Source: Nibribacter roseus (lineage in GTDB: Bacteria > Bacteroidota > Bacteroidia > Cytophagales > Hymenobacteraceae). Taken from it: a stretch of DNA of 64,000 bases. Position numbers and translations under genes: made by a program. Position 1 is the stretch's first letter. The number at the start of each line of letters is the position of its first letter. Below the pieces are notes generated by a model that ran no database searches, was not told the DNA's origin, and saw nothing but the letters and a program-made list of their open reading frames with translations. The stretch covers positions 248,001 to 312,000 of the forward strand of contig NZ_JBHSYQ010000004.1 in the NCBI RefSeq assembly GCF_042662225.1. The letters run 5' to 3'. Shown piece by piece: positions 8,017-15,811 of the stretch.

Positions 8017-9432
8017 TTAATCGAAAAGTTTTACCGTAGTGGTTTGGTTCGAACTAATTTTAAATGTCTTGACGTAGGTGAATTTGCTGGACAAGGCAGA
8101 CCGCATTCTATACACAACGCGGTAGTGGCCTGGCTGCAAAGGTAAACTTATTTTACTGCTACCTTCCGGAATATTATAGATCCAGTTCTGGACCCCGTCA
8201 TCCCCAATTTCATAGATACTGCCGTACCCTTTGAAATCTTGGGTGATGTTCAGTAAACCTGGCGGGTCAAAAGTAACGGTAGAGGCCAGGCCCTGCTGAA
8301 TGGTTACGTAACGGGTAATGCGGGGCATGGTCAGCAACTCTATTTCATACTGCCCTGTCAGGTATTTGCGCTGCGAAGTAAAAGTCTGCACATTAAGTAT
8401 CTCCTTTTGCCCCCTTTGCCTTACCAAGGCTTGTAACTTCCCGTAGTAGGTAGGTGCATCTTGCTTTAAGTATATGTACCCCTGAGGCGATTTAACTTTT
8501 ATGACATTGTGCTTGCCGGGTTCAATGTGCAGTTGGCGCATGGTAACGGCTGGCACAGTATTCACTACAAGGTCATAGGTTCTCAGGGCATCAATCTCCA
8601 GCACATCCGGTTTGCCTTTTTCATCCATGTAATGAATGAGGTTGTACTCCGGCAGTTGAGATAAACTGTTGACGAAGGTCATGTTCACATTTGATTCCAC
8701 AGCCCGCCCTGCATCATCGGTGAGCACAACTGAAACAGTTGTTTTCTTTAGCGCCAGATTGATGACATTATCCATTATATTATAGAATGTCTTTACATCT
8801 GATGCATTGTAGTAGGTGCCCATGCAGCCAAACTGTTGCTGATAACCAGGGTCTTCGCCTAACCCAATAATAAATGGCTTCAGGAACACATTCTTCTTTT
8901 GCAGTGCCAGAGAGGTAGCGCACGGATCTCCTCCGCAACTTTCCAGCCCATCGGTAATGATAATGATTACGTTGCGCACATTTGGCTCCTGCGGGAAGTC
9001 GTTTCCAGACTGCTCCAGTGAATAGGTAATGGGGGTATTGCCCTTTGGTACTATCTGCTGTAGCTTTCTGCGAATGGCCAGTGCATTCTTTTTCCCGAAC
9101 GGTACCTCGAGTTTGGTGTCTTTGCAGTTCCGCTCATTTGCCATTGACTGATGCCCGTACACCCGCAGCGCAACCTCAAGGTTAGGGTAAGCCTCCAGTG
9201 AATCTGCCATGCGGCTCAGCATGTACTTGGCAATAGTCCAGCGGTCTGAATTCTCCCATTTGGCAAACATGCTACCAGAGGCATCTAACAAGAAAAGAAG
9301 CCTGGTTTTAGTTGCCGGTGTACTGGCAGTACCTGAAGCCGAATTTTTTGTTCCTTGGGCAATGGTAGGCAGGGTAGCTCCCAAAAGTAGGAAGCAACAC
9401 ACCAAAAAAGCGGCCGCGCGAACCAATTTCAT
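8017..9432 (-). CDS. Secreted von Willebrand factor A domain protein
   Basis: The protein is 471 aa with a signal peptide (about 1-26). A VWA domain follows (about 43-225) with an intact metal-ion-dependent adhesion site: DASGS near residue 51 and TDGLESCGGDPC further on. The C-terminal half (about 240-470) is beta-rich with no motif I recognise. Such proteins act in adhesion or envelope complexes outside the cytoplasm. Unusually, the gene sits between the two halves of a split transketolase on one apparent transcript, 52 bp after the N-half and 2 bp before the C-half. No link to sugar metabolism is evident. Confidence 0.8.
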   Translation of the reverse strand: MKLVRAAAFLVCCFLLLGATLPTIAQGTKNSASGTASTPATKTRLLFLLDASGSMFAKWENSDRWTIAKYMLSRMADSLEAYPNLEVALRVYGHQSMANERNCKDTKLEVPFGKKNALAIRRKLQQIVPKGNTPITYSLEQSGNDFPQEPNVRNVIIIITDGLESCGGDPCATSLALQKKNVFLKPFIIGLGEDPGYQQQFGCMGTYYNASDVKTFYNIMDNVINLALKKTTVSVVLTDDAGRAVESNVNMTFVNSLSQLPEYNLIHYMDEKGKPDVLEIDALRTYDLVVNTVPAVTMRQLHIEPGKHNVIKVKSPQGYIYLKQDAPTYYGKLQALVRQRGQKEILNVQTFTSQRKYLTGQYEIELLTMPRITRYVTIQQGLASTVTFDPPGLLNITQDFKGYGSIYEIGDDGVQNWIYNIPEGSSKISLPLQPGHYRVVYRMRSALSSKFTYVKTFKISSNQTTTVKLFD

Positions 9433-9446
9433 ACCGAAAGGAAAGG

Positions 9447-9476
9447 AGCCGGCAAACCTGGATCAGGCTGCCGGCT
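9447..9476 (-). promoter_or_regulatory. Strong hairpin just upstream of the VWA gene
   Basis: AGCCGGCA (9447-9454) pairs perfectly with TGCCGGCT (9469-9476), with an inner CCTG/CAGG pairing. It lies between the transketolase N-half stop and the VWA start codon, 14 bp before the ATG. There is no T-tract, so it could tune read-through, mRNA stability or initiation rather than end the transcript. Confidence 0.5.
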
Positions 9477-9484
9477 GAACTTGA

Positions 9485-10342
9485 TTAATAGTCGTTGAGG
9501 GTTTCTTTCAACTGCACCAGTGCCTGCTCTAATTGAGCATCGTTTGGTGCCACACCGTGCCATTTGTGAGAACCCATCATGAAGTCTACACCAAAGCCCA
9601 TTTGGGTGTTCATAAGAATCACCACTGGCAAACCTTGGCCAGTCAGAGACTTGGCTTCTTCTAATGTTGGAAGAAGTTGGGCAAAGTCATTTCCGTTTTC
9701 ACAGTGCAATACTTTCCAGCCGAATGACTCAAACTTTAAGCGCAGATTGCCCAGACTCATGACCGCATCTACCGGACCGTCAATTTGCTGTCCATTATAG
9801 TCTACCGCCCAAATGATGTTGTCTACTTTATGGTGGGCGGCATACATGGCAGCTTCCCATACCTGACCTTCCTCCAGTTCACCGTCGCCAGTAAGCACGT
9901 ACACCAGTTTATCATCATTGTTCAGCTTTTTAACCTGGGCAGCGCCAATTGCTACTGAAGGACCCTGGCCTAAAGAGCCGGACGCAATACGTATACCCGG
10001 TAAGCCTTCGTGCGTGGTAGGGTGGCCCTGTAAACGTGAATCTAATTTACGGAAGGTAGAAAGCTCCTTTGGGTCAAAGTAGCCGGCGCGCGCCAAAACA
10101 CTATACCAAACTGGTGAAATGTGACCATTTGATAAGAAAAACAGGTCTTCGCCCTCCCCGTTCATGTTGAATTCGGGGTTATGGGTCATTTGTTTGAAAT
10201 ACAGCGCTACCAATAACTCAGTACAGCCCAATGAGCCGCCAGGGTGTCCAGAGTTTACCGCATGCACCATACGGACGATGTCGCGGCGTACCTGGTGGGC
10301 TACATCTAACAACTGTTCTGTTTCGTAATTAAAAGGGTTCAT
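9485..10342 (-). CDS. Transketolase, N-terminal subunit (split type), copy 1
   Basis: This 285-residue thiamine-diphosphate-binding half starts with the SGHPGGSLG block and has the cofactor motif GDGELEEGQ followed about 25 residues later by YNGQQ. The final SHKWHG motif is typical of the N-half. It pairs with the protein encoded at 7058-8014. It heads a three-gene minus-strand unit with the VWA gene in the middle. The second copy is at 51857-52711. No signal peptide, so cytoplasmic. Confidence 0.92.
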   Translation of the reverse strand: MNPFNYETEQLLDVAHQVRRDIVRMVHAVNSGHPGGSLGCTELLVALYFKQMTHNPEFNMNGEGEDLFFLSNGHISPVWYSVLARAGYFDPKELSTFRKLDSRLQGHPTTHEGLPGIRIASGSLGQGPSVAIGAAQVKKLNNDDKLVYVLTGDGELEEGQVWEAAMYAAHHKVDNIIWAVDYNGQQIDGPVDAVMSLGNLRLKFESFGWKVLHCENGNDFAQLLPTLEEAKSLTGQGLPVVILMNTQMGFGVDFMMGSHKWHGVAPNDAQLEQALVQLKETLNDY

Positions 10343-10383
10343 ATAAATAAGGTGATAATGGTCTGGTATTGAAGAGAAGCGTT

Positions 10384-10424
10384 CTTGTTTTGGGGCTTAT
10401 TTCTGCAAATTAAGTCTAAAACAG
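10384..10424. repeat. Intergenic palindromic element, copy 5
   Basis: CTTGTTTTGGGGCTTATTTC pairs imperfectly with AAATTAAGTCTAAAACAG. It lies 55 bp past the bcp stop and before the transketolase N-half start (minus-strand order). Confidence 0.65.
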
Positions 10425-10478
10425 CTACATATCTGCTACTTGAAACATAATTTTAGGCTGAAGCTCTACTTGCAGAAT

Positions 10479-10928
10479 TTACTTAACTAATTGAGCCGTG
10501 TGATTTTTAGTGTCTACCTTCTTGATGATGTCTTCAATGGTGCCCTCTTCATCAATTACAAAGGTGTAGCGCATGGTGCCCATGTACTTGCGGCCGTACA
10601 TGTTTTTCTCTTGCCAAACACCATATTTCTCCACTATCTGGTGTTCCGTGTCGGCTAGCAGCGGGAACGGCAGGTTGTATTTCTCAATGAACTTCTGGTG
10701 TGATTTCTCATCATCAACACTCACACCTAGCACTACATAGCCTTTGGCTAAAAGAGCATCGTAATTGTCGCGGAGGTTGCAGGCTTGGGCGGTACACCCA
10801 GGAGTATCGTCTTTAGGATAGAAGTAAAGCACTACTTTTTTCCCTTTGAAATGGCTGAGTTTAATCTGACTTCCGTTCTGGTCTTTTACCTCAAAGTCTG
10901 GGGCTGGTTGTCCTTTTTCTAGCATCAT
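10479..10928 (-). CDS. bcp: Thioredoxin-dependent thiol peroxidase (Bcp/PrxQ)
   Basis: This 149-residue peroxiredoxin reduces hydrogen and organic peroxides using thioredoxin. The peroxidatic Cys lies in DDTPGCTAQACNLRD (about residue 45), with the second Cys five residues on as in the atypical 2-Cys BCP group. YFYPKD before it and VVEKYGVW-type sequence later are family marks. Two Met codons in a row open the frame; either may be used. It is cytoplasmic and appears monocistronic, flanked downstream by a palindromic element. Confidence 0.95.
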   Translation of the reverse strand: MMLEKGQPAPDFEVKDQNGSQIKLSHFKGKKVVLYFYPKDDTPGCTAQACNLRDNYDALLAKGYVVLGVSVDDEKSHQKFIEKYNLPFPLLADTEHQIVEKYGVWQEKNMYGRKYMGTMRYTFVIDEEGTIEDIIKKVDTKNHTAQLVK

Positions 10929-10931
10929 ATT

Positions 10932-11053
10932 TAATGAGTTATGAACAATGATTAATGATTAAAAAATAATGGAGATAGATTAAAATGAATGTTGAAGCTT
11001 TTCATACAACTAATTCAAGAACATTTAATCATTATTCATTACTCATTAATCAT
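10932..11053. repeat. Inverted pair of 25-bp AT-rich repeats
   Basis: TTAATGAGTTATGAACAATG (from 10931) recurs in inverted orientation at about 11024-11048, with about 23 of 25 positions matching when extended to ATTAA. The pair encloses about 70 bp between the bcp start and the M23 peptidase stop. It resembles low-complexity dispersed intergenic repeats seen in many genomes. It carries no gene. Confidence 0.55.
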
Positions 11054-11056
11054 CTG

Positions 11057-12985
11057 TCAAATTTTAGTAGTGTAAACAGCTTCGTTGCCTACTGAGTCTT
11101 TTACCCTTAAAACCACGCCGCCGGACAAAGGTACTGTTTTATCTAAACGCTCTGAGGTAAGGGTGGCGTTTTTGTGCTCCCACTTAAGTAAGAGCCACTG
11201 ACCGTTTACCTCGCAATGCCAAGACGCAATGCCTGAAAGGTTGTCACTGATCCGGAAGCTGATTTCTGAGGAGTTTTTCTTCACTAGTTTAATGGTAGGG
11301 GCAACCGTATCGGTTAAAACTTTATAGCGACCCAGGTCTTTCACCTGAAATGTAATGGCATCGCCGTTCCAGGTGCCGCCTAAATATCTTCGGCCTTTGC
11401 CCCAGCCTAAGTCATACACGGCAGCCTTGCTTTTGTCTGCCGGTATTTCTCTTGGCCTGATGGTGATTTTGGCAGGTTCAAAAAGCGTGATGAGTGGGTT
11501 ATTGACATGGATGACATCTTGGGAATCATGCAGGGTTTGCAGAAACAAGGTATCATACAAAGAGTTCTTTGAGAAGGCTATATCCATAAACCTGTTGGTG
11601 TACAGAAACTCAGTGTTAGGTGGAATTAGCCGATTGAACGGGAATTTAACTTTCGTGCCATCCAAAATGGCGGAGTCAGGTATGCCGCCAATCATGTTGT
11701 ACAGGTAAACTGAACCCGCAGCATTCTTGTAAGATGGAATAACAGCATACTTATAATTGCCAATGTACAAATCAAGATTACGCTTTGCCTGGGCTGTGTC
11801 AGCTGCTGTTATTTTAAGGATGCTCTCCATCACATCATAGCTGAGTTTAGGAGTTTTCACCTCTGGTCTTCCAAGTTCTTGGTAAGCGCTGCTTTCGCCG
11901 CGAACCATGAACCGCAGTTGGGTTAAATTATTGTAGGAGTCCTTTAGGTCGGCCACCACTTCATACAGCTTACCTTCTTCAATTCTAAAGCGACCGCGGT
12001 CAGCGTCTACTTCATAAATAGGCAAAGTATTTCCGTCTGCCACGTACAGGCGCTGAAATGCCTTGTTTGTCAACTTCAACACCGGAAAATTAATATGAAC
12101 GGATACCTGTCTTGACTTTTCAAAGGGTACATTGTCAATTAGGTGGCGGTAAACGGCCTCGCCATTTACACGCAGTTCCATGGCCTGTACTCCGTTTCTG
12201 TTGGCGGCGCCATTGTACTGGTCAATTGCCTGAATCTCCAGCCCCAACAAACCTGAGGCTTTAAGGGTGTCTTTGATGGTATACAGGTTGCCCTGTTTTT
12301 CTGGGGTGAATTCTTTGCGGCTATATTCTCCCTGCACACGGGCATCTATGCTCTGCGGGGTTAAGGCAAAGTTGTATACAGTAGGCGGCACCTGGTCCAC
12401 TACTTCTGTAAAACCATATTGCAGCGGGTTTAGGAGTTTGTTTTCTGCGTCGCGTACTTCAAAATGCAAATGGGGCCCGCCTGAGCCTCCTGTGTTTCCG
12501 GAGTAGGCAATGATGTCACCTTTCTTTACCGGGAACTGGTTTTGGGTAGGATACACATCAATGTCAAAATCTTTTTTCTGGTACTGCAGTTGTAGCATGT
12601 GCTGCGCCAGGGCAGGAGGGAAGTGATTTAGGTGTGAGTAGGTAGTTACTAATCCATTGGGATGTGTGACCACTATATGGTTGCCGTACCCGTAGCTGGA
12701 TATCCTGACTCTGGAAATATACCCATCAGCGGCGGCATAAACAGGTAAACCAATTTTCATATCGGTTTTAATGTCAATACCGCCATGAAAGTGGTTTGGG
12801 CGTATTTCCCCCATGCTACCAGACAGAAAGTTCTGGGTTCCCGGCTTAATAGGAAACAGAAATGGGTTGGCAGGGTTAGACGCCGGAGCTGGAGCTGGAG
12901 GGGTTGTGCTGGTTTGTCCCCACCCTAATGTGCTTAAGCCTAAAAGACCAGTTAATAAGAAAGAACGGATATTATTTAACTTCAA
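11057..12985 (-). CDS. M23 family metallopeptidase, exported
   Basis: A 642-residue exported protein with a signal peptide (about 1-23) and a LytM/M23 domain (about 45-190). Zinc ligands are visible in HFHGGIDI and GPHLHFEVRD. The long C-terminal region (200-642) is beta-rich without a clear motif. M23 enzymes cut peptidoglycan cross-links in the periplasm, or act as regulators. The only codon that gives the signal peptide is TTG at 12983-12985, because TGA precedes it in frame. This start overlaps the end of the FAA-hydrolase gene by 14 bp, so translation is probably coupled. Confidence 0.88.
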   Translation of the reverse strand: MKLNNIRSFLLTGLLGLSTLGWGQTSTTPPAPAPASNPANPFLFPIKPGTQNFLSGSMGEIRPNHFHGGIDIKTDMKIGLPVYAAADGYISRVRISSYGYGNHIVVTHPNGLVTTYSHLNHFPPALAQHMLQLQYQKKDFDIDVYPTQNQFPVKKGDIIAYSGNTGGSGGPHLHFEVRDAENKLLNPLQYGFTEVVDQVPPTVYNFALTPQSIDARVQGEYSRKEFTPEKQGNLYTIKDTLKASGLLGLEIQAIDQYNGAANRNGVQAMELRVNGEAVYRHLIDNVPFEKSRQVSVHINFPVLKLTNKAFQRLYVADGNTLPIYEVDADRGRFRIEEGKLYEVVADLKDSYNNLTQLRFMVRGESSAYQELGRPEVKTPKLSYDVMESILKITAADTAQAKRNLDLYIGNYKYAVIPSYKNAAGSVYLYNMIGGIPDSAILDGTKVKFPFNRLIPPNTEFLYTNRFMDIAFSKNSLYDTLFLQTLHDSQDVIHVNNPLITLFEPAKITIRPREIPADKSKAAVYDLGWGKGRRYLGGTWNGDAITFQVKDLGRYKVLTDTVAPTIKLVKKNSSEISFRISDNLSGIASWHCEVNGQWLLLKWEHKNATLTSERLDKTVPLSGGVVLRVKDSVGNEAVYTTKI

Positions 12986-13583
12986 AATTCAGTAAGGTTT
13001 TATCTTCTACAAACGCCTCTAGTCTATCACCTATTTTGATTGGCCCCACTCCAGCCGGTGTGCCGGTAAAAATGAGATCTCCCTTTTTTAAGGTAATAAA
13101 CCGCGACATATACGTAAGAATTGCCGCAAAGTCGTGAATCATCATGCTGGAATTGCCTTGCTGTTTCAGTTCCCCGTTAACTTTTAGGCCAAAGGTAATA
13201 TTATCAAAGGCCGGGAAATCTTCTACAGGCAGAAAAGAAGAAACAGGAGCTGAACCATCAAATCCTTTCGCCAGGGTCCAGGGCAGGCCTTTGGTTTTTG
13301 CTTTGGTTTGCAGATCTCGGGCGGTAAAGTCTACACCAATGCCAATGCCGTCAATGTATTTGCTTGCGAACTTGGGCTGAATGTTTTTCCCTTCCTTGCC
13401 AACACGAAGTACCAATTCAACTTCATAATGGATGTCGGTTGAGTAGTCTGGGTAATAAAAAGGGTCATTGTTCCGGAGTACGGCCGTGTCTGGTTTAAAA
13501 AAAATAACTGGCTCGTCGGGCACCTCATTCTTAAGCTCGGCTATATGTTCAGCGTAGTTACGGCCTATGGCAAGTATTTTCAT
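12972..13583 (-). CDS. Fumarylacetoacetate hydrolase family protein
   Basis: A 203-residue cytoplasmic enzyme of the FAA hydrolase/isomerase family, which cleaves or decarboxylates oxo-acids using a divalent metal. Visible marks are MKILAIGRNYAEH at the start, FFKPDTAV, and HYEVELVLRVGKEGK with two acidic metal ligands, then FTGTPAGVGPIKIGD. I chose ATG 13581-13583 because a promoter -7 box overlaps the longer start at 13601 and the family normally begins MKI-x-x-(I/V)-GRN. Substrate unknown. It shares a transcript with the overlapping M23 gene. Confidence 0.88.
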   Translation of the reverse strand: MKILAIGRNYAEHIAELKNEVPDEPVIFFKPDTAVLRNNDPFYYPDYSTDIHYEVELVLRVGKEGKNIQPKFASKYIDGIGIGVDFTARDLQTKAKTKGLPWTLAKGFDGSAPVSSFLPVEDFPAFDNITFGLKVNGELKQQGNSSMMIHDFAAILTYMSRFITLKKGDLIFTGTPAGVGPIKIGDRLEAFVEDKTLLNFEVK

Positions 13584-13598
13584 GTCGGTTTTTATTTT

Positions 13599-13606
13599 CA
13601 AAGATA
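13599..13606 (-). promoter_or_regulatory. -7 promoter box of the FAA hydrolase/M23 unit
   Basis: The minus strand reads TATCTTTG, an exact match to the Bacteroidota -7 consensus TAnnTTTG. It lies 15 bp before the chosen ATG, implying a very short leader. No clear -33 TTG is seen at the expected distance. Confidence 0.5.
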
Positions 13607-13691
13607 TAGCATTTAGAGTTTTTTATGCCCATTCAGGTAGTAGACTTATACGTTTGCTAAAATTTGGCATGAAATTATATATAGGAAAAAC

Positions 13692-13699
13692 TAGATTTG
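13692..13699 (+). promoter_or_regulatory. Possible -7 promoter box of the M48 gene
   Basis: TAGATTTG matches TAnnTTTG. A TTTG at 13663-13666 lies 25 bp upstream, longer than the usual 19-21 bp spacing. The start codon is 110 bp downstream. It is plausible but weak. Confidence 0.35.
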
Positions 13700-13808
13700 T
13701 GCTGGAGGATGGCGTGAGGTATCACCAAACATAGGAATTACCGTATACGGGTACATTCCGGAAAAGGGAATGCCGCTGGCTGAGTCCAGATTATGTACCA
13801 TTAAACCT

Positions 13809-14618
13809 ATGAAACAAATGAATTTCCTTAGAAATGCTCTTTTGTCCTTGGCTGTATTAGTTACTGTTGGTTGCTCTACGGTGCCTATTACCGGCCGCAG
13901 ACAAGTCTCTCTGGTAAGTGACCAAGAGGTAATGCAGATGTCTCTTCAAGCTTACCGTGAAATGATGTCTCAAAGTAAACTGTCTAACAACGCCCAGCAG
14001 ACGGCCATGGTAAAGAGGGTGGGGCAACGCATTCAGCAGGCGGTAGAGACCTATATGCGCCAGCAGGGAGCCTCAGATCAACTAGCCGGTTATCAATGGG
14101 AGTTTAATTTGATTGATGACCCAAAACAGCAGAACGCATTTGCCATGGCAGGTGGGAAAACAGCAGTTTACACTGGTTTGCTTCCTATTACCCAAGATGA
14201 AACTGGTCTGGCCGTAGTAATGGGTCATGAAATTGCGCACGTAATCGCAAAACACGTGAATGAACGAATTAGCCAGCAAATGCTAGCTGAGGCAGGGGGG
14301 GGGGTTATTGGAGCCGCAACCGGACAGGGTGGTGCCACTTCACAAGTGGTAAATGTAGCTTATGGTATTGGAGCCGGTGTAGGAATGATGAAGTTCGGCC
14401 GTACCCAAGAGTCTGAGGCTGACAGGTTGGGGTTGATCTTTATGGCTATGGCTGGCTATAACCCAGAGGCAGCTCTTACCTTTTGGAAAAGAATGGATGC
14501 CGCCAGCGGTGGGCAGTCTCAGCCGGAAATATTAAGTACGCACCCTTCAAACCAGACCCGTATTGCCGATATTCAGAAGCACTTGCCGGAAGCAAAGAAA
14601 TACTACAGCGGTCGCTAA
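13809..14618 (+). CDS. M48 family metallopeptidase lipoprotein
   Basis: This is a 269-residue zinc peptidase of the LoiP/YcaL-like M48 group. I start at ATG 13809, which gives a compact lipoprotein signal ending VTVGCST. The catalytic HExxH is in VVMGHEIAHVIAKH (about residue 140), with the third ligand Glu in QESEADRLG about 60 residues later. A Gly-rich segment separates them. It probably acts in the periplasm at the outer membrane in protein quality control. The upstream ATG at 13770 would hide the signal and is less likely. A tiny gene candidate follows after 5 bp. Confidence 0.9.
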   Translation: MKQMNFLRNALLSLAVLVTVGCSTVPITGRRQVSLVSDQEVMQMSLQAYREMMSQSKLSNNAQQTAMVKRVGQRIQQAVETYMRQQGASDQLAGYQWEFNLIDDPKQQNAFAMAGGKTAVYTGLLPITQDETGLAVVMGHEIAHVIAKHVNERISQQMLAEAGGGVIGAATGQGGATSQVVNVAYGIGAGVGMMKFGRTQESEADRLGLIFMAMAGYNPEAALTFWKRMDAASGGQSQPEILSTHPSNQTRIADIQKHLPEAKKYYSGR

Positions 14619-14623
14619 GCTTT

Positions 14624-14701
14624 ATGAAGATAAATTCTAAATGGTTGATTTTTGGAGCTGTACTTATGGCATTGCTCTTGAAATCTGATAAGGCCAAGTA
14701 G
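14624..14701 (+). CDS. Candidate 25-residue membrane peptide
   Basis: An ATG 5 bp after the M48 stop opens a 25-codon frame. It reads MKINSKWLIFGAVLMALLLK and ends SDKAK. The shape, Lys-flanked with one 13-15-residue hydrophobic helix, is that of a small single-pass membrane peptide. The tight spacing suggests co-expression with the M48 peptidase. It could also be chance, since the frame is short and I cannot test conservation. Confidence 0.4.
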   Translation: MKINSKWLIFGAVLMALLLKSDKAK

Positions 14702-14811
14702 TTGGTCAGTGAACAGTAATCAGTTATAAGTAAGCATTAATAGTGTTAAATAGCAGTTGGGAATGGGTTACAAAGATAAAGTAACAATAATCTAACATGT
14801 AAAGAGCAAAA

Positions 14812-14863
14812 GTCAAAAACAGAGAAGCCTACTTCATTTGAAGTAGGCTTCTCTGTTTTTGAC
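14812..14863. terminator. Perfect 23-bp-stem terminator hairpin
   Basis: GTCAAAAACAGAGAAGCC plus five more bases (14812-14834) pairs perfectly with 14841-14863 around a 6-base loop. The flanking A and T runs make it usable from both strands. It separates the converging M48 and exonuclease genes. Confidence 0.88.
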
Positions 14864-14976
14864 TAGATTTTAGAAAAATGAGCTAAAAACAAAATGAGTT
14901 ATGCTTTATTCCACCCTTTATATTTGTATAAAAGCATTTTTTTAACTGTTTACTGATCCCTGTTCACTAATCCCTG

Positions 14977-15798
14977 TTATTGTTTCATTGCCGTTTGTTG
15001 CAGAGCCCCTCTAAGCTTTATTTTGGTCAAAACCTTCTTGGTGTAGAGCGGGAAATCTCCTTTCATCATCCAGTCATAATAGCTGGGTTCTTTTTTGAGC
15101 ACATCCTCTACTGGTATATTTTTATGCTTCCCGAAGTTAAAAACTTCTACGCCATCAGCGTTAAAGGCAATGCGGCCAGAAAGATCAGCTGTTTTTTGAA
15201 AGGTGAACTTATGCAGGGCCTGCATATCGTTCTTGACCGGGAAATCACTTTGGTCTTCCGCGCCGGGCAGGGGAGCGTTCTCATAGAATGACACCTGACT
15301 TTTCAGGATTTCATACGTGGCCACGGTGTCGGCTTCGGCTGAGTGGGCGTTTTCTAAGGTTTTGTCGCAGTAGAATTTGTAGGCCGCAGAAAGCGTACGT
15401 TGCTCCATTTGGTGGAAAATTCGGCAAACATCTACAATGGCTCTGTTCTCAATGTCAAAGTCTATGTTCACACGCAAGAACTCCTCTGCAAGCAACGGAA
15501 TATCAAATTTAATCAGGTTGAAGCCTCCTAAATCACAGCCTCGCAAAAAATCGTCCAGTGACCGGGCCAGTTGAGCAAACGTGGGGCAGTCAGCCACATC
15601 GTCGTCATAGATCTTATGGATCATACTGGACTCAATGGGAATAGGAATGGTGGGATTCACGCGACGGGTTTTAAGAATTTCCTCGCCGTTAGGCATCACC
15701 TTCAACATACTTATCTCCACAATACGGTCTTTGCAGATGTCCACGCCTGTGGTTTCCAGGTCAAAGAAAACAATGGGTTTGCGTAGGTGTAATTTCAT
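14977..15798 (-). CDS. DEDDh 3'-5' exonuclease (DNA polymerase III epsilon-like)
   Basis: A 273-residue cytoplasmic exonuclease. The first motif is FFDLETTGVD (residues about 11-20, catalytic D and E), the second is GGFNLIKFDIPLL (about 95) and the third is AHSAEADTVATYEIL with the His-Asp pair (about 150). The N-terminal 180 residues are the exonuclease domain. The tail (about 205-265, FNFGKHKNIPVEDVLKKEPSYYDW) resembles the short domain found in bacterial ExoX-like proteins that binds nucleic acid. It follows the mpl gene by 13 bp, so the two likely share a transcript. Confidence 0.88.
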   Translation of the reverse strand: MKLHLRKPIVFFDLETTGVDICKDRIVEISMLKVMPNGEEILKTRRVNPTIPIPIESSMIHKIYDDDVADCPTFAQLARSLDDFLRGCDLGGFNLIKFDIPLLAEEFLRVNIDFDIENRAIVDVCRIFHQMEQRTLSAAYKFYCDKTLENAHSAEADTVATYEILKSQVSFYENAPLPGAEDQSDFPVKNDMQALHKFTFQKTADLSGRIAFNADGVEVFNFGKHKNIPVEDVLKKEPSYYDWMMKGDFPLYTKKVLTKIKLRGALQQTAMKQ

Positions 15799-15811
15799 AG
15801 GCGACGTCTGA

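Noticed and set aside
14082..14279. Antisense frame across the M48 gene
   Set aside because: It is the complement of the HExxH peptidase coding sequence, with no independent support.
14868..14892. A further palindromic-element copy (TTTTAGAAAAATGAGC...)
   Set aside because: Only the inner part resembles the family and the arms do not pair well; left out of the count.
14919..14926. TATATTTG on the plus strand, a perfect -7 box match
   Set aside because: No plus-strand gene follows; the next genes are on the minus strand. Most likely chance in AT-rich DNA.
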